64,000 nt of DNA from positions 930,001 through 994,000 of the forward strand of contig NZ_CP043342.1 of assembly GCF_003594935.2 (NCBI RefSeq). Direction: 5' to 3'. Origin of the DNA: Enterobacter huaxiensis. Its GTDB lineage: Bacteria; Pseudomonadota; Gammaproteobacteria; Enterobacterales; Enterobacteriaceae. The position numbers and the translations under genes were made by a program. Under the pieces are notes generated by a model that saw only the letters and a program-made list of their open reading frames with translations, was not told where the DNA came from and did no database searches. Positions within the stretch are counted from its first letter, which is position 1. Each line of letters opens with the position of its first letter. This document shows positions 1-9,080 of this stretch, piece by piece.

Positions 1-1
1 T

Positions 2-1768
2 GCCCTGTTTGGTCAGTATCGCCACACGCGAATTCGCGCGCTTCCGGCCTCACCGGGCGTGGCGATTGCAGAAGGCTGGATGGACGCCACGCTGCCGCTG
101 ATGGAGCAGGTTTACGAAGCCTCTACGCTTGATCAAGCCCTCGAGCGTGAACGCCTCACCGCCGCGCTGGAAGAGGCGGCAAATGAGTTTCGTCGCTACA
201 GCAAGCGTTTCGCCGCGGGTGCGCAAAAAGAGACGGCGGCCATATTTGACCTCTATTCACACCTTCTCTCCGATGCGCGCCTGCGCCGCGAGCTGTTTGC
301 TGAGGTGGATAAAGGTTCGGTGGCGGAGTGGGCCGTTAAAAAAGTCATCGAGAAATTTGCCGAGCAGTTTGCAGCTCTGACCGACGGTTATCTCAAAGAG
401 CGTTCAGGTGATTTGCGTTCGCTGGGGCAGCGTCTGCTGTTCCACCTCGATGATACTATTCAAGGGGCGAATGCCTGGCCAAAACGCTTTGTGCTGGTTG
501 CCGATGAACTCTCAGCAACCACCCTGGCTGAATTGCCGCAGGACAGGCTTGCCGGGGTCGTCGTTCGCGATGGCGCCGCTAACTCTCATGCCGCCATTAT
601 GGTCCGCGCGCTCGGCATCCCGACGGTGATGGGCGCAGATATCCAGCCGTCGGTTTTGCACCGACGCACGCTGGTGGTGGACGGGTACCGCGGCGAGCTG
701 TTGGTCGATCCTGAGCCGGTTCTCCTTCAGGAGTACCAGCGTCTCATCAGTGAAGAGAATGAATTAAGCAAGCTGGCGGAAGATGACGTCAACCTGCCTG
801 CGCAGCTTAAAAGCGGCGAGCGGGTTAAGGTGATGCTTAACGCTGGCCTGAGTCCTGAACATGAAGAGAAGCTCGGCAGCCGTATCGACGGCATCGGACT
901 CTACCGAACCGAAATTCCCTTTATGCTGCAGAGCGGCTTCCCGTCTGAGGAGGAGCAGGTCGCGCAGTATCAGGGCATGCTACAGATGTTTAACGACAAG
1001 CCGGTCACGCTTCGTACCCTGGACGTTGGGGCCGATAAACAGCTGCCCTACATGCCGATCAGCGAAGAGAACCCGTGCCTCGGCTGGCGCGGGATCCGCA
1101 TTACGCTCGATCAGCCGGAGATCTTCCTGATCCAGGTTCGCGCCATGCTGCGCGCGAACGCGGCGACGGGCAACCTCAGCATTTTACTGCCGATGGTCAC
1201 CAGCATTGACGAGATCGATGAGGCAAAACGCCTGATCGAGCGCGCAGGCCGGGAAGTGGAGGAGATGATCGGCTATGCGATCCCTAAGCCGCGTATTGGC
1301 GTGATGCTCGAAGTGCCGTCAATGGTCTTTATGCTTCAGCAGCTGGCAAGCCGCGTAGATTTTATCTCCGTCGGGACCAACGATTTGACGCAGTACATTC
1401 TGGCCGTTGACCGAAACAATACTCGCGTCGCCAGTATATATGACAGTCTGCATCCGGCGATGCTTCGGGCATTAGCGATGATCGCCCGTGAGGCGGAACA
1501 GTACGATCTCGATCTGCGCCTGTGTGGTGAAATGGCAGGGGATTCGATGTGCGTCGCGATCCTGATTGGCCTGGGGTTCCGTCACCTGTCCATGAACGGT
1601 CGTTCAGTCGCGCGCGTGAAGTATCTGCTGCGTCACATCGACTTCGATGATGCCCGCGAATTAGCGGCACGCAGCCTTGAAGCCCAGTTAGCGACCGAAG
1701 TACGACACCAGGTGGCGGCCTTCATGGAGCGTCGCGGCATGGGCGGCCTGATCCGCGGCGGCCGCTAA
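2..1768 (+). CDS. ptsP: Enzyme I-Ntr, phosphoenolpyruvate-protein phosphotransferase PtsP (3' part)
   Basis: First enzyme of the nitrogen phosphotransferase relay: it autophosphorylates from PEP and passes phosphate to NPr (PtsO) and then EIIA-Ntr (PtsN). The frame is open at the left edge, so the N-terminal GAF sensor domain lies outside; about 588 residues remain of a protein usually near 748. Visible are the PEP-utilising phosphohistidine domain, with GAANSHAAIMVRALGIPT (active His codon 587-589), and the C-terminal PEP-binding TIM barrel with VGTNDLTQYILAVDRNN and the LCGEMAGD loop carrying the catalytic Cys. It ends in TAA and is followed by lgt on the same strand, as in E. coli. A GTG at 59 is internal to the gene and not a real start. 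Confidence 0.97.
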   Translation, partial: ALFGQYRHTRIRALPASPGVAIAEGWMDATLPLMEQVYEASTLDQALERERLTAALEEAANEFRRYSKRFAAGAQKETAAIFDLYSHLLSDARLRRELFAEVDKGSVAEWAVKKVIEKFAEQFAALTDGYLKERSGDLRSLGQRLLFHLDDTIQGANAWPKRFVLVADELSATTLAELPQDRLAGVVVRDGAANSHAAIMVRALGIPTVMGADIQPSVLHRRTLVVDGYRGELLVDPEPVLLQEYQRLISEENELSKLAEDDVNLPAQLKSGERVKVMLNAGLSPEHEEKLGSRIDGIGLYRTEIPFMLQSGFPSEEEQVAQYQGMLQMFNDKPVTLRTLDVGADKQLPYMPISEENPCLGWRGIRITLDQPEIFLIQVRAMLRANAATGNLSILLPMVTSIDEIDEAKRLIERAGREVEEMIGYAIPKPRIGVMLEVPSMVFMLQQLASRVDFISVGTNDLTQYILAVDRNNTRVASIYDSLHPAMLRALAMIAREAEQYDLDLRLCGEMAGDSMCVAILIGLGFRHLSMNGRSVARVKYLLRHIDFDDARELAARSLEAQLATEVRHQVAAFMERRGMGGLIRGGR

Positions 1769-1777
1769 TTTGCCTTT

Positions 1778-1823
1778 CTCCTTCTCCCTGGGGAAAGGGT
1801 TGGGGTGAGGGCATCAGGCCGCA
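1778..1823 (+). repeat. Dispersed intergenic repeat, copy 1 (CTCCCT...GGTGAGGGCATCAGGCCGCA type)
   Basis: A short inverted repeat (CTCCCTGGGGAAAGGG) is followed by a tail reading GGGGTGAGGGCATCAGGCCG. The same unit recurs at 42541-42588 in the same orientation and, without the last part of the tail, at 27621-27657 in the opposite orientation. Each copy sits immediately after a stop codon. It is distinct from the REP elements also present in this window. A role in 3'-end formation or mRNA stability is only a guess. Confidence 0.7.
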
Positions 1824-1973
1824 CAATACCCTATACACATCTTTTACATCTCAGGCGCATCCTCCGCGACCACCTTATGCTATTATTCGCAACCTTGGAG
1901 CACCTGCCAACGGCGGGAATGCAATTCTACCGCTGTCCACTTTCAGCGGAATAACAACATCTTGTGGTGACAG

Positions 1974-2849
1974 ATGAACAGTGGCTATCTGCATTTTCCG
2001 GAATTTGATCCGGTCATTTTCTCAGTAGGACCTGTCGCGCTTCACTGGTACGGTTTGATGTACCTGGTAGGCTTTATTTTTGCTATGTGGCTCGCGGGCC
2101 GTCGCGCCGGTCGTCCCGGAAGCGGCTGGACGAAAAACGAAGTGGAGAACCTGCTTTATGCCGGCTTCCTCGGCGTTTTCCTGGGTGGCCGTATCGGCTA
2201 CGTCCTGTTCTATAACTTCCCGGTATTCCTGAACGATCCGCTCTACCTGTTCCGCGTCTGGGACGGCGGCATGTCCTTCCATGGCGGCCTGATCGGTGTG
2301 ATCCTCGTGATGGTGATTTTCGCCAAACGGACCAAACGCAACTTCTTCCAGGTCGCTGATTTTATTGCTCCGCTGATCCCATTTGGGCTGGGCGCAGGTC
2401 GTCTGGGCAACTTTATCAACGGCGAACTGTGGGGGCGCGTCGATCCGAGCGTGCCTTATACCATGCTGTTCCCGGGCTCTCGCGCCGAGGACATGGCATT
2501 GCTGCCGTCTCATCCTGAGTGGCAGACTCTTTTTGACACCTACGGCGTTCTGCCGCGCCATATGTCTCAGCTTTATGAGCTGGCGCTGGAAGGCGTGGTG
2601 CTGTTTATCATCCTGAATCTCTTTATCCGCAAGCCGCGTCCGATGGGGGCTGTCTCCGGCCTGTTCCTGATTGGCTATGGCGCATTCCGTATCATCGTCG
2701 AGTTCTTCCGCCAGCCGGATGCACAGTTTACCGGCGAGTGGGTACAGTACATCAGCATGGGGCAGATCCTCTCCATTCCGATGATTGTCGCGGGTGCCAT
2801 TATGATGATTTGGGCGTATCGTCGTCGTCCACAGCAACAACTTTCCTGA
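1974..2849 (+). CDS. lgt: Prolipoprotein diacylglyceryl transferase
   Basis: Inner-membrane enzyme that transfers diacylglycerol from phosphatidylglycerol to the lipobox cysteine of prolipoproteins, the first step of lipoprotein maturation. The 291-residue product is strongly hydrophobic with about seven membrane segments, and matches the usual E. coli length. The conserved SFHGGLIG motif places the essential His at residue 103, and [16 protein letters not shown], the Lgt signature, begins at 141 with Arg143. The ATG follows a modest purine stretch. The thyA ribosome binding site overlaps the lgt stop (TGAGGAACC), so the two genes are probably co-transcribed. Substrates in this window include MltA and YgdI. 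Confidence 0.98.
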   Translation: MNSGYLHFPEFDPVIFSVGPVALHWYGLMYLVGFIFAMWLAGRRAGRPGSGWTKNEVENLLYAGFLGVFLGGRIGYVLFYNFPVFLNDPLYLFRVWDGGMSFHGGLIGVILVMVIFAKRTKRNFFQVADFIAPLIPFGLGAGRLGNFINGELWGRVDPSVPYTMLFPGSRAEDMALLPSHPEWQTLFDTYGVLPRHMSQLYELALEGVVLFIILNLFIRKPRPMGAVSGLFLIGYGAFRIIVEFFRQPDAQFTGEWVQYISMGQILSIPMIVAGAIMMIWAYRRRPQQQLS

Positions 2850-2855
2850 GGAACC

Positions 2856-3650
2856 ATGAAACAGTATCTTGAATTGATGAAAAAAGTGCTCGATGAGGGC
2901 ACGCCGAAAAACGACCGCACCGGCACCGGTACGCTCTCTATTTTTGGCCACCAGATGCGCTTCAACCTGCAAGAAGGCTTTCCTCTGGTGACGACAAAGC
3001 GCTGCCACCTGCGCTCGATCATTCATGAACTGCTCTGGTTCCTGCAAGGCGATACCAACGTTGCTTATCTGCATGAAAACAACGTCTCCATCTGGGATGA
3101 ATGGGCAGATGAAAACGGCAATCTGGGCCCGGTTTACGGCAAGCAGTGGCGCGCCTGGCCAACGCCTGATGGCCGCCATATTGACCAGATCACCACCGTG
3201 TTAAACCAGCTGAAAAACGATCCGGACTCGCGCCGCATTATCGTTTCTGCCTGGAACGTGGGTGAGCTGGACAAAATGGCGCTGGCACCGTGCCACGCGT
3301 TCTTCCAGTTCTATGTGGCTGACGGCAAGCTCTCCTGCCAGCTCTATCAGCGCTCCTGTGACGTGTTCCTCGGCCTGCCGTTTAACATTGCCAGCTATGC
3401 GCTGCTGGTGCACATGATGGCGCAGCAGTGTGATCTTGAGGTCGGTGATTTTGTCTGGACCGGTGGTGATACTCACCTTTACAGCAACCACATGGATCAG
3501 ACGCATCTTCAGCTGACCCGCGAACCGCGCGCGCTGCCGAAGCTGGTCATCAAACGTAAACCTGAATCAATCTTTGACTATCGCTTTGACGATTTCGAGA
3601 TTGAAGGGTACGACCCGCACCCTGGTATCAAAGCGCCTGTTGCTATCTGA
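2856..3650 (+). CDS. thyA: Thymidylate synthase
   Basis: Converts dUMP and methylene-tetrahydrofolate to dTMP and dihydrofolate in the cytoplasm. The product is 264 residues, exactly the E. coli length. Catalytic Cys146 lies in [12 protein letters not shown], the dUMP-binding [17 protein letters not shown] block is intact, and the C-terminus ends PVAI as in the family. It begins six bases after the lgt stop, with the ribosome binding site formed partly by the lgt stop codon, which suggests translational coupling. A hairpin followed by a T-run lies just downstream and should end the lgt-thyA transcript. Confidence 0.99.
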   Translation: MKQYLELMKKVLDEGTPKNDRTGTGTLSIFGHQMRFNLQEGFPLVTTKRCHLRSIIHELLWFLQGDTNVAYLHENNVSIWDEWADENGNLGPVYGKQWRAWPTPDGRHIDQITTVLNQLKNDPDSRRIIVSAWNVGELDKMALAPCHAFFQFYVADGKLSCQLYQRSCDVFLGLPFNIASYALLVHMMAQQCDLEVGDFVWTGGDTHLYSNHMDQTHLQLTREPRALPKLVIKRKPESIFDYRFDDFEIEGYDPHPGIKAPVAI

Positions 3651-3669
3651 TACGGCAAAATACTCACAC

Positions 3670-3699
3670 AACCGGTTCTTTTTAGCGCCGGTTTTTTTT
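3670..3699 (+). terminator. Rho-independent terminator after thyA
   Basis: AACCGG at 3670-3675 pairs with CCGGTT at 3688-3693 and runs into eight consecutive T. It separates lgt-thyA from the pseudopilin genes. Confidence 0.8.
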
Positions 3700-3835
3700 C
3701 GCCCTCATTTTATTTTTCGAGCCGTTTTCCAGAAAGAATGCAACGTGCTGCAACGAGAGACATTCTCTGGATAACCGCTCGTAAAGCCCTGAGTTGCGCC
3801 TCGCCGCTTCACCGAAATTTCGCCACACTCCCGCC

Positions 3836-4300
3836 ATGAAAAAAGAGAACGGCTTTACGTTAATCGAAACCCTTGTCGCCATCTCGCTGACTGTGATTCT
3901 GAGCGCAACGGGTCTCTATGGCTGGGACAGCTGGCAACAGCGGCAGCGGCTCTGGCAGACCGCTAGCCAGGTGCGTGATTTCCTGGTCTTTCTGCGTAAC
4001 GACGCGAACCGCCACAACCGTGACCACACCCTTGCTCTTCTGCGGGACGGTAAAACAGCGTGTTTAGCGAGTTCTGTCGTTTCGGACTGCGAGAGTGGCA
4101 GCCCCTTTGTGATTAAGCCGCTCTGGCCAGAGGTTGTGATTAGCGAGATCACCCCGTCGTTGGGGTTTTATGGATTAAGAGATACCGCATGGGCCGGGCG
4201 GATACGGCTGAACAGCCGCGCGGGGGAATGGCTGGTGATGGTCTCAAACGGAGGGCGGATCAGAATGTGCAATACCGCAGGAGAAGGAACATGTCGATGA
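3836..4300 (+). CDS. ppdA: Minor pseudopilin PpdA (GspH-like)
   Basis: Prepilin-like protein of 154 residues. The class III leader is MKKENG|FTLIETLVAI: prepilin peptidase would cut after Gly6, leaving Phe at +1 and the conserved Glu at +5, followed by a hydrophobic helix. I chose the ATG at 3836 because it gives the short charged leader typical of the family; the upstream in-frame codon at 3794 would add 14 residues before it. In E. coli the PpdA, PpdB, YgdB and PpdC set resembles the GspH, I, J, K minor pseudopilins that prime assembly of type IV pili or secretion pseudopili. The genes overlap end to end, so they form one transcriptional unit. No major pilin or assembly ATPase is nearby. 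Confidence 0.93.
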   Translation: MKKENGFTLIETLVAISLTVILSATGLYGWDSWQQRQRLWQTASQVRDFLVFLRNDANRHNRDHTLALLRDGKTACLASSVVSDCESGSPFVIKPLWPEVVISEITPSLGFYGLRDTAWAGRIRLNSRAGEWLVMVSNGGRIRMCNTAGEGTCR

Positions 4301-4848
4301 ACCAGCACGGTTTCTCATTGACGGAAGTCCTTATTGCGATGGCGATAAGCAGCATCTTGTTACTCACTACTTCGCGTTTTTTACCCGGCTTGCAACGCGC
4401 TGTGTTGTTGCAATCCGGCCAACAGGAGCTTGAAGAGGAGGTCTGGCAGCGCCTGTTCGCCATCGGTAAGCAGCTTCAGAGAGCGGGTTACTGCGCAGGG
4501 CAATGCCAGGGGGAAGGTCTGGTCATCGGCCGGAAGGGTCAGTGCGTGATAGCGCAATGGGATGCCAACAGCAACGGAAGCTGGGACAGCTCGGTCACGG
4601 AAAACGACCGCGTGGGGTTCCGCCTCGATTCTGGCGCGCTGGAGACGCAGCGGGGTGCGGCCTCCTGTGAAGGGAAGGGCTGGGAAAAACTCACCGATCC
4701 GGACAGGCTCGTGATCCAGCAGTTTTTCGTGAGCAAAGAGGTTAAGCCGGGCTTCGCGCCAGAGTTAAGTATCGAATTATCGGCAGTGCGCAAAGGCGAA
4801 CCCACTCCTTATTCCGCCCGCTATACCGTGACGGGGTTCAATCTGTGA
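4291..4848 (+). CDS. ppdB: Minor pseudopilin PpdB (GspJ-like)
   Basis: A 185-residue prepilin-like protein with leader MSMNQHG|FSLTEVLIAM (cleavage after Gly7, Glu at +5) and a membrane-spanning helix to about residue 30. The ATG at 4291 follows a strong GGAGAAGG ribosome binding site and overlaps the ppdA stop by 10 bases; an upstream in-frame start at 4189 would bury the leader and is rejected. VIAQWDANSNGSWD in the middle and the C-terminal YTVTGFNL match my recollection of E. coli PpdB. It belongs to the four-gene pseudopilin operon and is translationally coupled on both sides. Confidence 0.93.
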   Translation: MSMNQHGFSLTEVLIAMAISSILLLTTSRFLPGLQRAVLLQSGQQELEEEVWQRLFAIGKQLQRAGYCAGQCQGEGLVIGRKGQCVIAQWDANSNGSWDSSVTENDRVGFRLDSGALETQRGAASCEGKGWEKLTDPDRLVIQQFFVSKEVKPGFAPELSIELSAVRKGEPTPYSARYTVTGFNL

Positions 4849-5246
4849 ATCGCCAACGGGGAATGTCATCGCTGGCTTTCGTTCTGCTATTGCTGGTGCT
4901 CGGTACGTTGAGCCTCACCGGCCTGAATCAGCAGCTGGCGTCGTTCCACTCGCTGGTAAACGGTGAGAGCGTCTCCCTTCGAGAGCAGGCTGCCGTACAG
5001 TCCGCGCTGGAGTGGGGGCGCGTTCAGCGCTGGTTGATACAGCCTGAGCAACAGTGCAAACAGATGCAATCATTGCGGGTCTGTTTGCGGGTACTGAGCG
5101 AGGGGCGGGCACTGCTGATAGCCGGAGATAATGACCTGAGGCTGTGGCGAGGAGGCGAAATCATGCAAGGACAGGTACAGTTTTCTCCCCACGGCTGGAG
5201 TGACTTCTGCCCGCTTAAGGAAAGTGCGTTATGCCGGCTGCCCTGA
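4845..5246 (+). CDS. ygdB: Pseudopilin-like protein YgdB (DUF2509, GspK-like)
   Basis: A 133-residue protein with one N-terminal membrane helix. The start is GTG at 4845, overlapping the ppdB stop (GTGA). The leader MNRQRG|MSSLAFVLLLL has the Gly cleavage position but Ala rather than Glu at +5, the hallmark of tip pseudopilins of the GspK/PilX kind. C-terminal WSDFCPLKESALCRLP keeps two cysteines that could form a disulfide in the periplasm. It fits the third place in a GspH-J-K-I style set. Its function in E. coli is assigned mainly from similarity and from pilus-priming experiments. Confidence 0.9.
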   Translation: MNRQRGMSSLAFVLLLLVLGTLSLTGLNQQLASFHSLVNGESVSLREQAAVQSALEWGRVQRWLIQPEQQCKQMQSLRVCLRVLSEGRALLIAGDNDLRLWRGGEIMQGQVQFSPHGWSDFCPLKESALCRLP

Positions 5247-5554
5247 ACAAACAGAAAGGATTTAGCATGGTTGAAGTCCTGCTTGCGATGATGCTCCTGG
5301 TGGTGGTGGTGACCGCATTGTCCGGATACCACCGCGCGCTGGCGGCTCGATTTGCGACGCTGAATCAATATCGACAGCTCTGGCACAACGCATGGAGCTT
5401 GTCCCAGCTCTCGACATTCGCGCTGCCAGCAGGCTGGCAGGCCAGCCGGGTGCAGACAACGCACGCCAGATGTGTCAGCATCACGGTCACACTTATTTCT
5501 CCTCTGGGGCGACGCGGCGAGATGACGCGTCTGCATTGCCCGGTTAGCCAGTAG
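5231..5554 (+). CDS. ppdC: Minor pseudopilin PpdC (GspI-like)
   Basis: A 107-residue prepilin-like protein. Leader MPAALNKQKG|FSMVEVLLAM is cut after Gly10, with Glu at +5, then a hydrophobic helix rich in Leu and Val. The C-terminal VSITVTLISP and GEMTRLHCP segments match E. coli PpdC. It starts inside the last codons of ygdB (16-base overlap) and ends 12 bases before recC, so the pseudopilin operon may continue into recC. That adjacency is conserved in E. coli and has no evident functional reason. Confidence 0.92.
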   Translation: MPAALNKQKGFSMVEVLLAMMLLVVVVTALSGYHRALAARFATLNQYRQLWHNAWSLSQLSTFALPAGWQASRVQTTHARCVSITVTLISPLGRRGEMTRLHCPVSQ

Positions 5555-5566
5555 TCGGGAGCGTCT

Positions 5567-8500
5567 ATGTTAAGGGTCTACCACTCAAATCGTCTGGATG
5601 TGCTGGAAGCACTGATGGAATTTATCGTTGAACGCGAGCGTCTCGACGATCCTTTTGAGCCAGAAATGGTGCTGGTGCAGAGCACCGGCATGGCACAGTG
5701 GCTGCAGATGTCGCTTTCGAAGAAATTTGGCATTGCGGCAAACATTGAATTCCCTCTGCCCGCGAGCTTTATCTGGGAGATGTTTGTGCGCGTGCTGCCC
5801 GACATTCCTGAGCAGAGCGCCTTTAACAAGCAAAGCATGAGCTGGAAGCTGATGGCACTGCTCCCGGATATGTTAACGCGCGATGAGTTCACCATGTTGC
5901 GCCACTATCTCAACGACGATAGCGACAAGCGTAAGCTGTTCCAGCTGGCGTCGCGTACCGCCGACCTCTATGACCAGTATCTGGTTTACCGTTCCGAATG
6001 GTTAATTCGCTGGGAAGCTGGGGAATTCGTGGACGGGCTACCCGAGGCGCAAATCTGGCAGGCTCCGCTGTGGAAAGCGCTGGTGGAGCATACGGAAAAA
6101 CTCGGACAGCCTAAATGGCACCGTGCGAACCTGTACGATCGGTTCATCTCGATACTCGAAAATGCGACGGTTCGCCCTGCAAGGCTGCCGTCACGCGTGT
6201 TTATCTGCGGTATCTCTGCCCTGCCGCCTGTCTACCTGAAAGCGCTTGAAGCGCTGGGTAAACACGTTGATATTCACATTCTCTTTACCAACCCGTGCCG
6301 GCACTACTGGGGCGATATTCAGGATGCGCGTTGGCTTTCGCGGCTGGTTACCCGCCAGAGAAAGCGGCTCTTCGAGGAACGCTCGGTTCCGCTGTTCAAA
6401 GACAGTGAAACCGCCGCACAGCTTTTTGATGATGAGGGTATTCAAAACCTGCCGAATCCGCTGCTTGCCTCCTGGGGCAAGCTGGGGCGCGATTACATCC
6501 ACATGCTCTCCGATATCACCTCCTCAGGCGAGGGTGATGTGGATGCGTTTGTGGATATTACGCCGGATAGCCTGCTGCATAACATCCAGCTGGATATTCT
6601 GGAGCTGGAAAATCGCGCCATTGCCGGGGTCACCGCCGAGGAGTTTGCCCGTAGCGATAAGAAGCGAAAACTGGAGCCAGAGGACCGCAGCATCATCATT
6701 CACGTTTGCCACAGCCCGCAGCGTGAAGTTGAAATCCTGCATGACCGCTTGCTGGCAATGCTGCAGGACGATCCCACCCTGACGCCGCGGGATATCGTGG
6801 TCATGGTGGCGGATATCGACAGCTATAGCCCGTTTATCCAGGCCGTTTTCGGAAGCGCCACGGGCGATCGCTATCTGCCTTACGCTATTTCTGACCGCCG
6901 TGCTCGCCAGTCGCATCCGGTACTGCAGGCATTTGTTTCTCTTCTGTCACTGCCGGACAGCCGCTTTGTCTCAGAAGATGTGCTGGCGTTGTTGGATGTC
7001 CCCGTGCTGGCAGCACGTTTTGACATCAACGAAGAGGGGCTGCGCTACCTTCGCCAGTGGGTCAATGAATCCGGCGTTCGCTGGGGAATTGATGACGATA
7101 ACGTCCAGGAATTTGAGCTGCCGCCTACGGGTCAGCACACCTGGCGGTTTGGCCTGACGCGCATGCTGCTCGGCTACGCCATGGAGAGCAGCCAGGGCGA
7201 GTGGAATGAAGTATTACCCTATGACGAATCCAGCGGATTAATCGCGGAGCTGGTTGGTCATTTATCCTCGCTGCTGATGCAGCTAAACCACTGGCGGCGA
7301 GAATTGATGCAGCCGCGTCCGCTCGAGGCATGGCTGCCGGTGTGCCGTGAAATGCTCAACGACTTCTTCTTGCCGGACAGCGAAACCGAAGCGGCAATGG
7401 CGCTTATTGAAAAGCAGTGGCAGGCCATCGTCGATGAGGGCGTCAACTCGCACTACGCTGAGGCGGTTCCTTTAACGCTCCTGCGTGATGAACTAACGCA
7501 GCGTCTCGATCAGGAGCGCATCAGCCAGCGCTTCCTTGCCGGGCCGATCAATATTTGCACCCTGATGCCAATGCGCTCTATCCCCTTCAAGGTCGTCTGT
7601 CTTCTGGGGATGAATGACGGCGTTTATCCGCGAGCGCTGGCACCGTTAGGTTTTGATCTCATGAGCCCTCAGCCAAAGCGGGGCGACCGTAGCCGTCGCG
7701 ATGATGACCGTTACCTTTTCCTTGAGGCGCTTATCTCCGCGCAGAATAAACTCTATATCAGCTACATTGGGCGCTCGATCCAGGACAACAGCGAACGGCT
7801 CCCCTCGGTACTGGTGCAAGAGCTGGTGGACTATATCGGGCAGAGCCACTATTTGCCGGGCGATGAAGAACGCAATTGCGACGAAAGCGAACGGCGGGTG
7901 AAGGCGCACATCACCTGTTGCCATAGCCGTATGCCGTTTGACCCGGTGAACTATGTTGCAAATGAACATCAAAGCTACGCGCGCGAGTGGCTTCCGGCGG
8001 CGAAGCAGGAGGGAAGGGCGCACGCCGATTTCATTCAGGAGCTTGACGCGCGGCCAATTGACACCCTGACCTTCGAACAGCTCCAGCGGTTTTGGGCGCA
8101 TCCGGTACGGGCATTTTTCCAACAGCGGTTACATGTCAACTTCCGCTCTGAAGAGAGCGAAATCCCTGACTCTGAACCCTTTGTCCTTGATGGGCTGGAG
8201 CGGTATAAGCTCAATGCTCAACTTTTGAATGCGTTAGTCGATCAGGAAGATGCCGCTAAGCTCTTCCGCCGCTATAAGGCCTCCGGGTTACTACCCTATG
8301 GTGCTTTTGGGGAAATCGTCTGGGACGCGCAGTGCCAGGAAATGAAAACCCTGGCTGACCGGGTGATTGAGTGCCGACAGCCCGGCAAAAGCATCGAAAT
8401 CGATCTTACCTGTAACGGCGTGCAGCTTACGGGCTGGTTGACCCAGGTCCAGCCTGACGGGCTGCTGCGCTGGCGGCCATCAATGCTTAGCGTTTCACAC

Positions 8501-8941
8501 GGTTTGCAACTCTGGCTCGAACATCTTGTCTACAGTGCTTGCGGTAACCAGGGCGAAAGCAGGTTATTTGTGCGTAAGGACGGGGAATGGCGCTTCCCGC
8601 CAATGGATACCGAGCAGGCAGCGGCATGGCTGGGGGTGTACATTGAAGGCTATCGTCAGGGAATGAACAAACCCCTGCTGCTCCTCCCCGAAAGTGGGGG
8701 GGCATGGATAAAAGCCTGTTACGACGCGCAGAATGATGCCATGTTAACGGATGACGCTTCGCTGCAAAAAGCGCGCGGTAAGTTTTTACAGGCCTATGAA
8801 GGAAACATGATGGTGCGCGGCGAAGGAGAGGATGTCTGGTATCAACGTTTATGGCGAACGCTGGAGCCCGAATACTATGACGCTATCACGGAAGAGGCGC
8901 AGCGCTACCTGTTACCGTTGTTCAAATTTAATCAGTCCTGA
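5567..8941 (+). CDS. recC: Exodeoxyribonuclease V subunit gamma RecC
   Basis: RecC is the scaffold subunit of the RecBCD helicase-nuclease. It splits the DNA duplex and holds the channel that recognises Chi, after which the complex loads RecA for double-strand-break repair. The product is 1124 residues (E. coli about 1122) and opens with VYHSNRLDVLEALMEF, the family's N-terminus. It has inactive helicase-like and nuclease-like folds, so no Walker A motif is expected and none is seen. ATG is preceded by GGGAG. The order recC-ptrA-recB-recD is that of E. coli and related genera; recC has 139 bases between it and ptrA, whereas ptrA, recB and recD overlap. Confidence 0.98.
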   Translation: MLRVYHSNRLDVLEALMEFIVERERLDDPFEPEMVLVQSTGMAQWLQMSLSKKFGIAANIEFPLPASFIWEMFVRVLPDIPEQSAFNKQSMSWKLMALLPDMLTRDEFTMLRHYLNDDSDKRKLFQLASRTADLYDQYLVYRSEWLIRWEAGEFVDGLPEAQIWQAPLWKALVEHTEKLGQPKWHRANLYDRFISILENATVRPARLPSRVFICGISALPPVYLKALEALGKHVDIHILFTNPCRHYWGDIQDARWLSRLVTRQRKRLFEERSVPLFKDSETAAQLFDDEGIQNLPNPLLASWGKLGRDYIHMLSDITSSGEGDVDAFVDITPDSLLHNIQLDILELENRAIAGVTAEEFARSDKKRKLEPEDRSIIIHVCHSPQREVEILHDRLLAMLQDDPTLTPRDIVVMVADIDSYSPFIQAVFGSATGDRYLPYAISDRRARQSHPVLQAFVSLLSLPDSRFVSEDVLALLDVPVLAARFDINEEGLRYLRQWVNESGVRWGIDDDNVQEFELPPTGQHTWRFGLTRMLLGYAMESSQGEWNEVLPYDESSGLIAELVGHLSSLLMQLNHWRRELMQPRPLEAWLPVCREMLNDFFLPDSETEAAMALIEKQWQAIVDEGVNSHYAEAVPLTLLRDELTQRLDQERISQRFLAGPINICTLMPMRSIPFKVVCLLGMNDGVYPRALAPLGFDLMSPQPKRGDRSRRDDDRYLFLEALISAQNKLYISYIGRSIQDNSERLPSVLVQELVDYIGQSHYLPGDEERNCDESERRVKAHITCCHSRMPFDPVNYVANEHQSYAREWLPAAKQEGRAHADFIQELDARPIDTLTFEQLQRFWAHPVRAFFQQRLHVNFRSEESEIPDSEPFVLDGLERYKLNAQLLNALVDQEDAAKLFRRYKASGLLPYGAFGEIVWDAQCQEMKTLADRVIECRQPGKSIEIDLTCNGVQLTGWLTQVQPDGLLRWRPSMLSVSHGLQLWLEHLVYSACGNQGESRLFVRKDGEWRFPPMDTEQAAAWLGVYIEGYRQGMNKPLLLLPESGGAWIKACYDAQNDAMLTDDASLQKARGKFLQAYEGNMMVRGEGEDVWYQRLWRTLEPEYYDAITEEAQRYLLPLFKFNQS

Positions 8942-8991
8942 GTGCTGTATAAAAATTGCACAGGTTTGGGTGTTCATTTATGATGCATTTC

Positions 8992-9070
8992 TTATCACGG
9001 ACTGATGTACCACTAGAAAGAGATGCTGGCCCGTCCAGCACGCACTTTGTTAATGATGTAGCCGTGATAA
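8992..9070 (+). other. Nested inverted repeat in the ptrA leader
   Basis: TTATCACGG at 8992-9000 is matched by CCGTGATAA at 9062-9070, just before the ptrA ribosome binding region (AGAGG). Inside this pair is a second hairpin, TGCTGG-CCCGT-CCAGCA at 9024-9040. The pairing is visible directly; any effect on ptrA translation is inference. Confidence 0.45.
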
Positions 9071-9080
9071 AGAGGTCGTA

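Noticed and set aside
2022..3179. 385-codon open frame on the minus strand opposite lgt and thyA
   Set aside because: It lies entirely antisense to two well-supported genes, its translation is rich in His, Arg and Gln without recognisable domains, and no ribosome binding site is seen.
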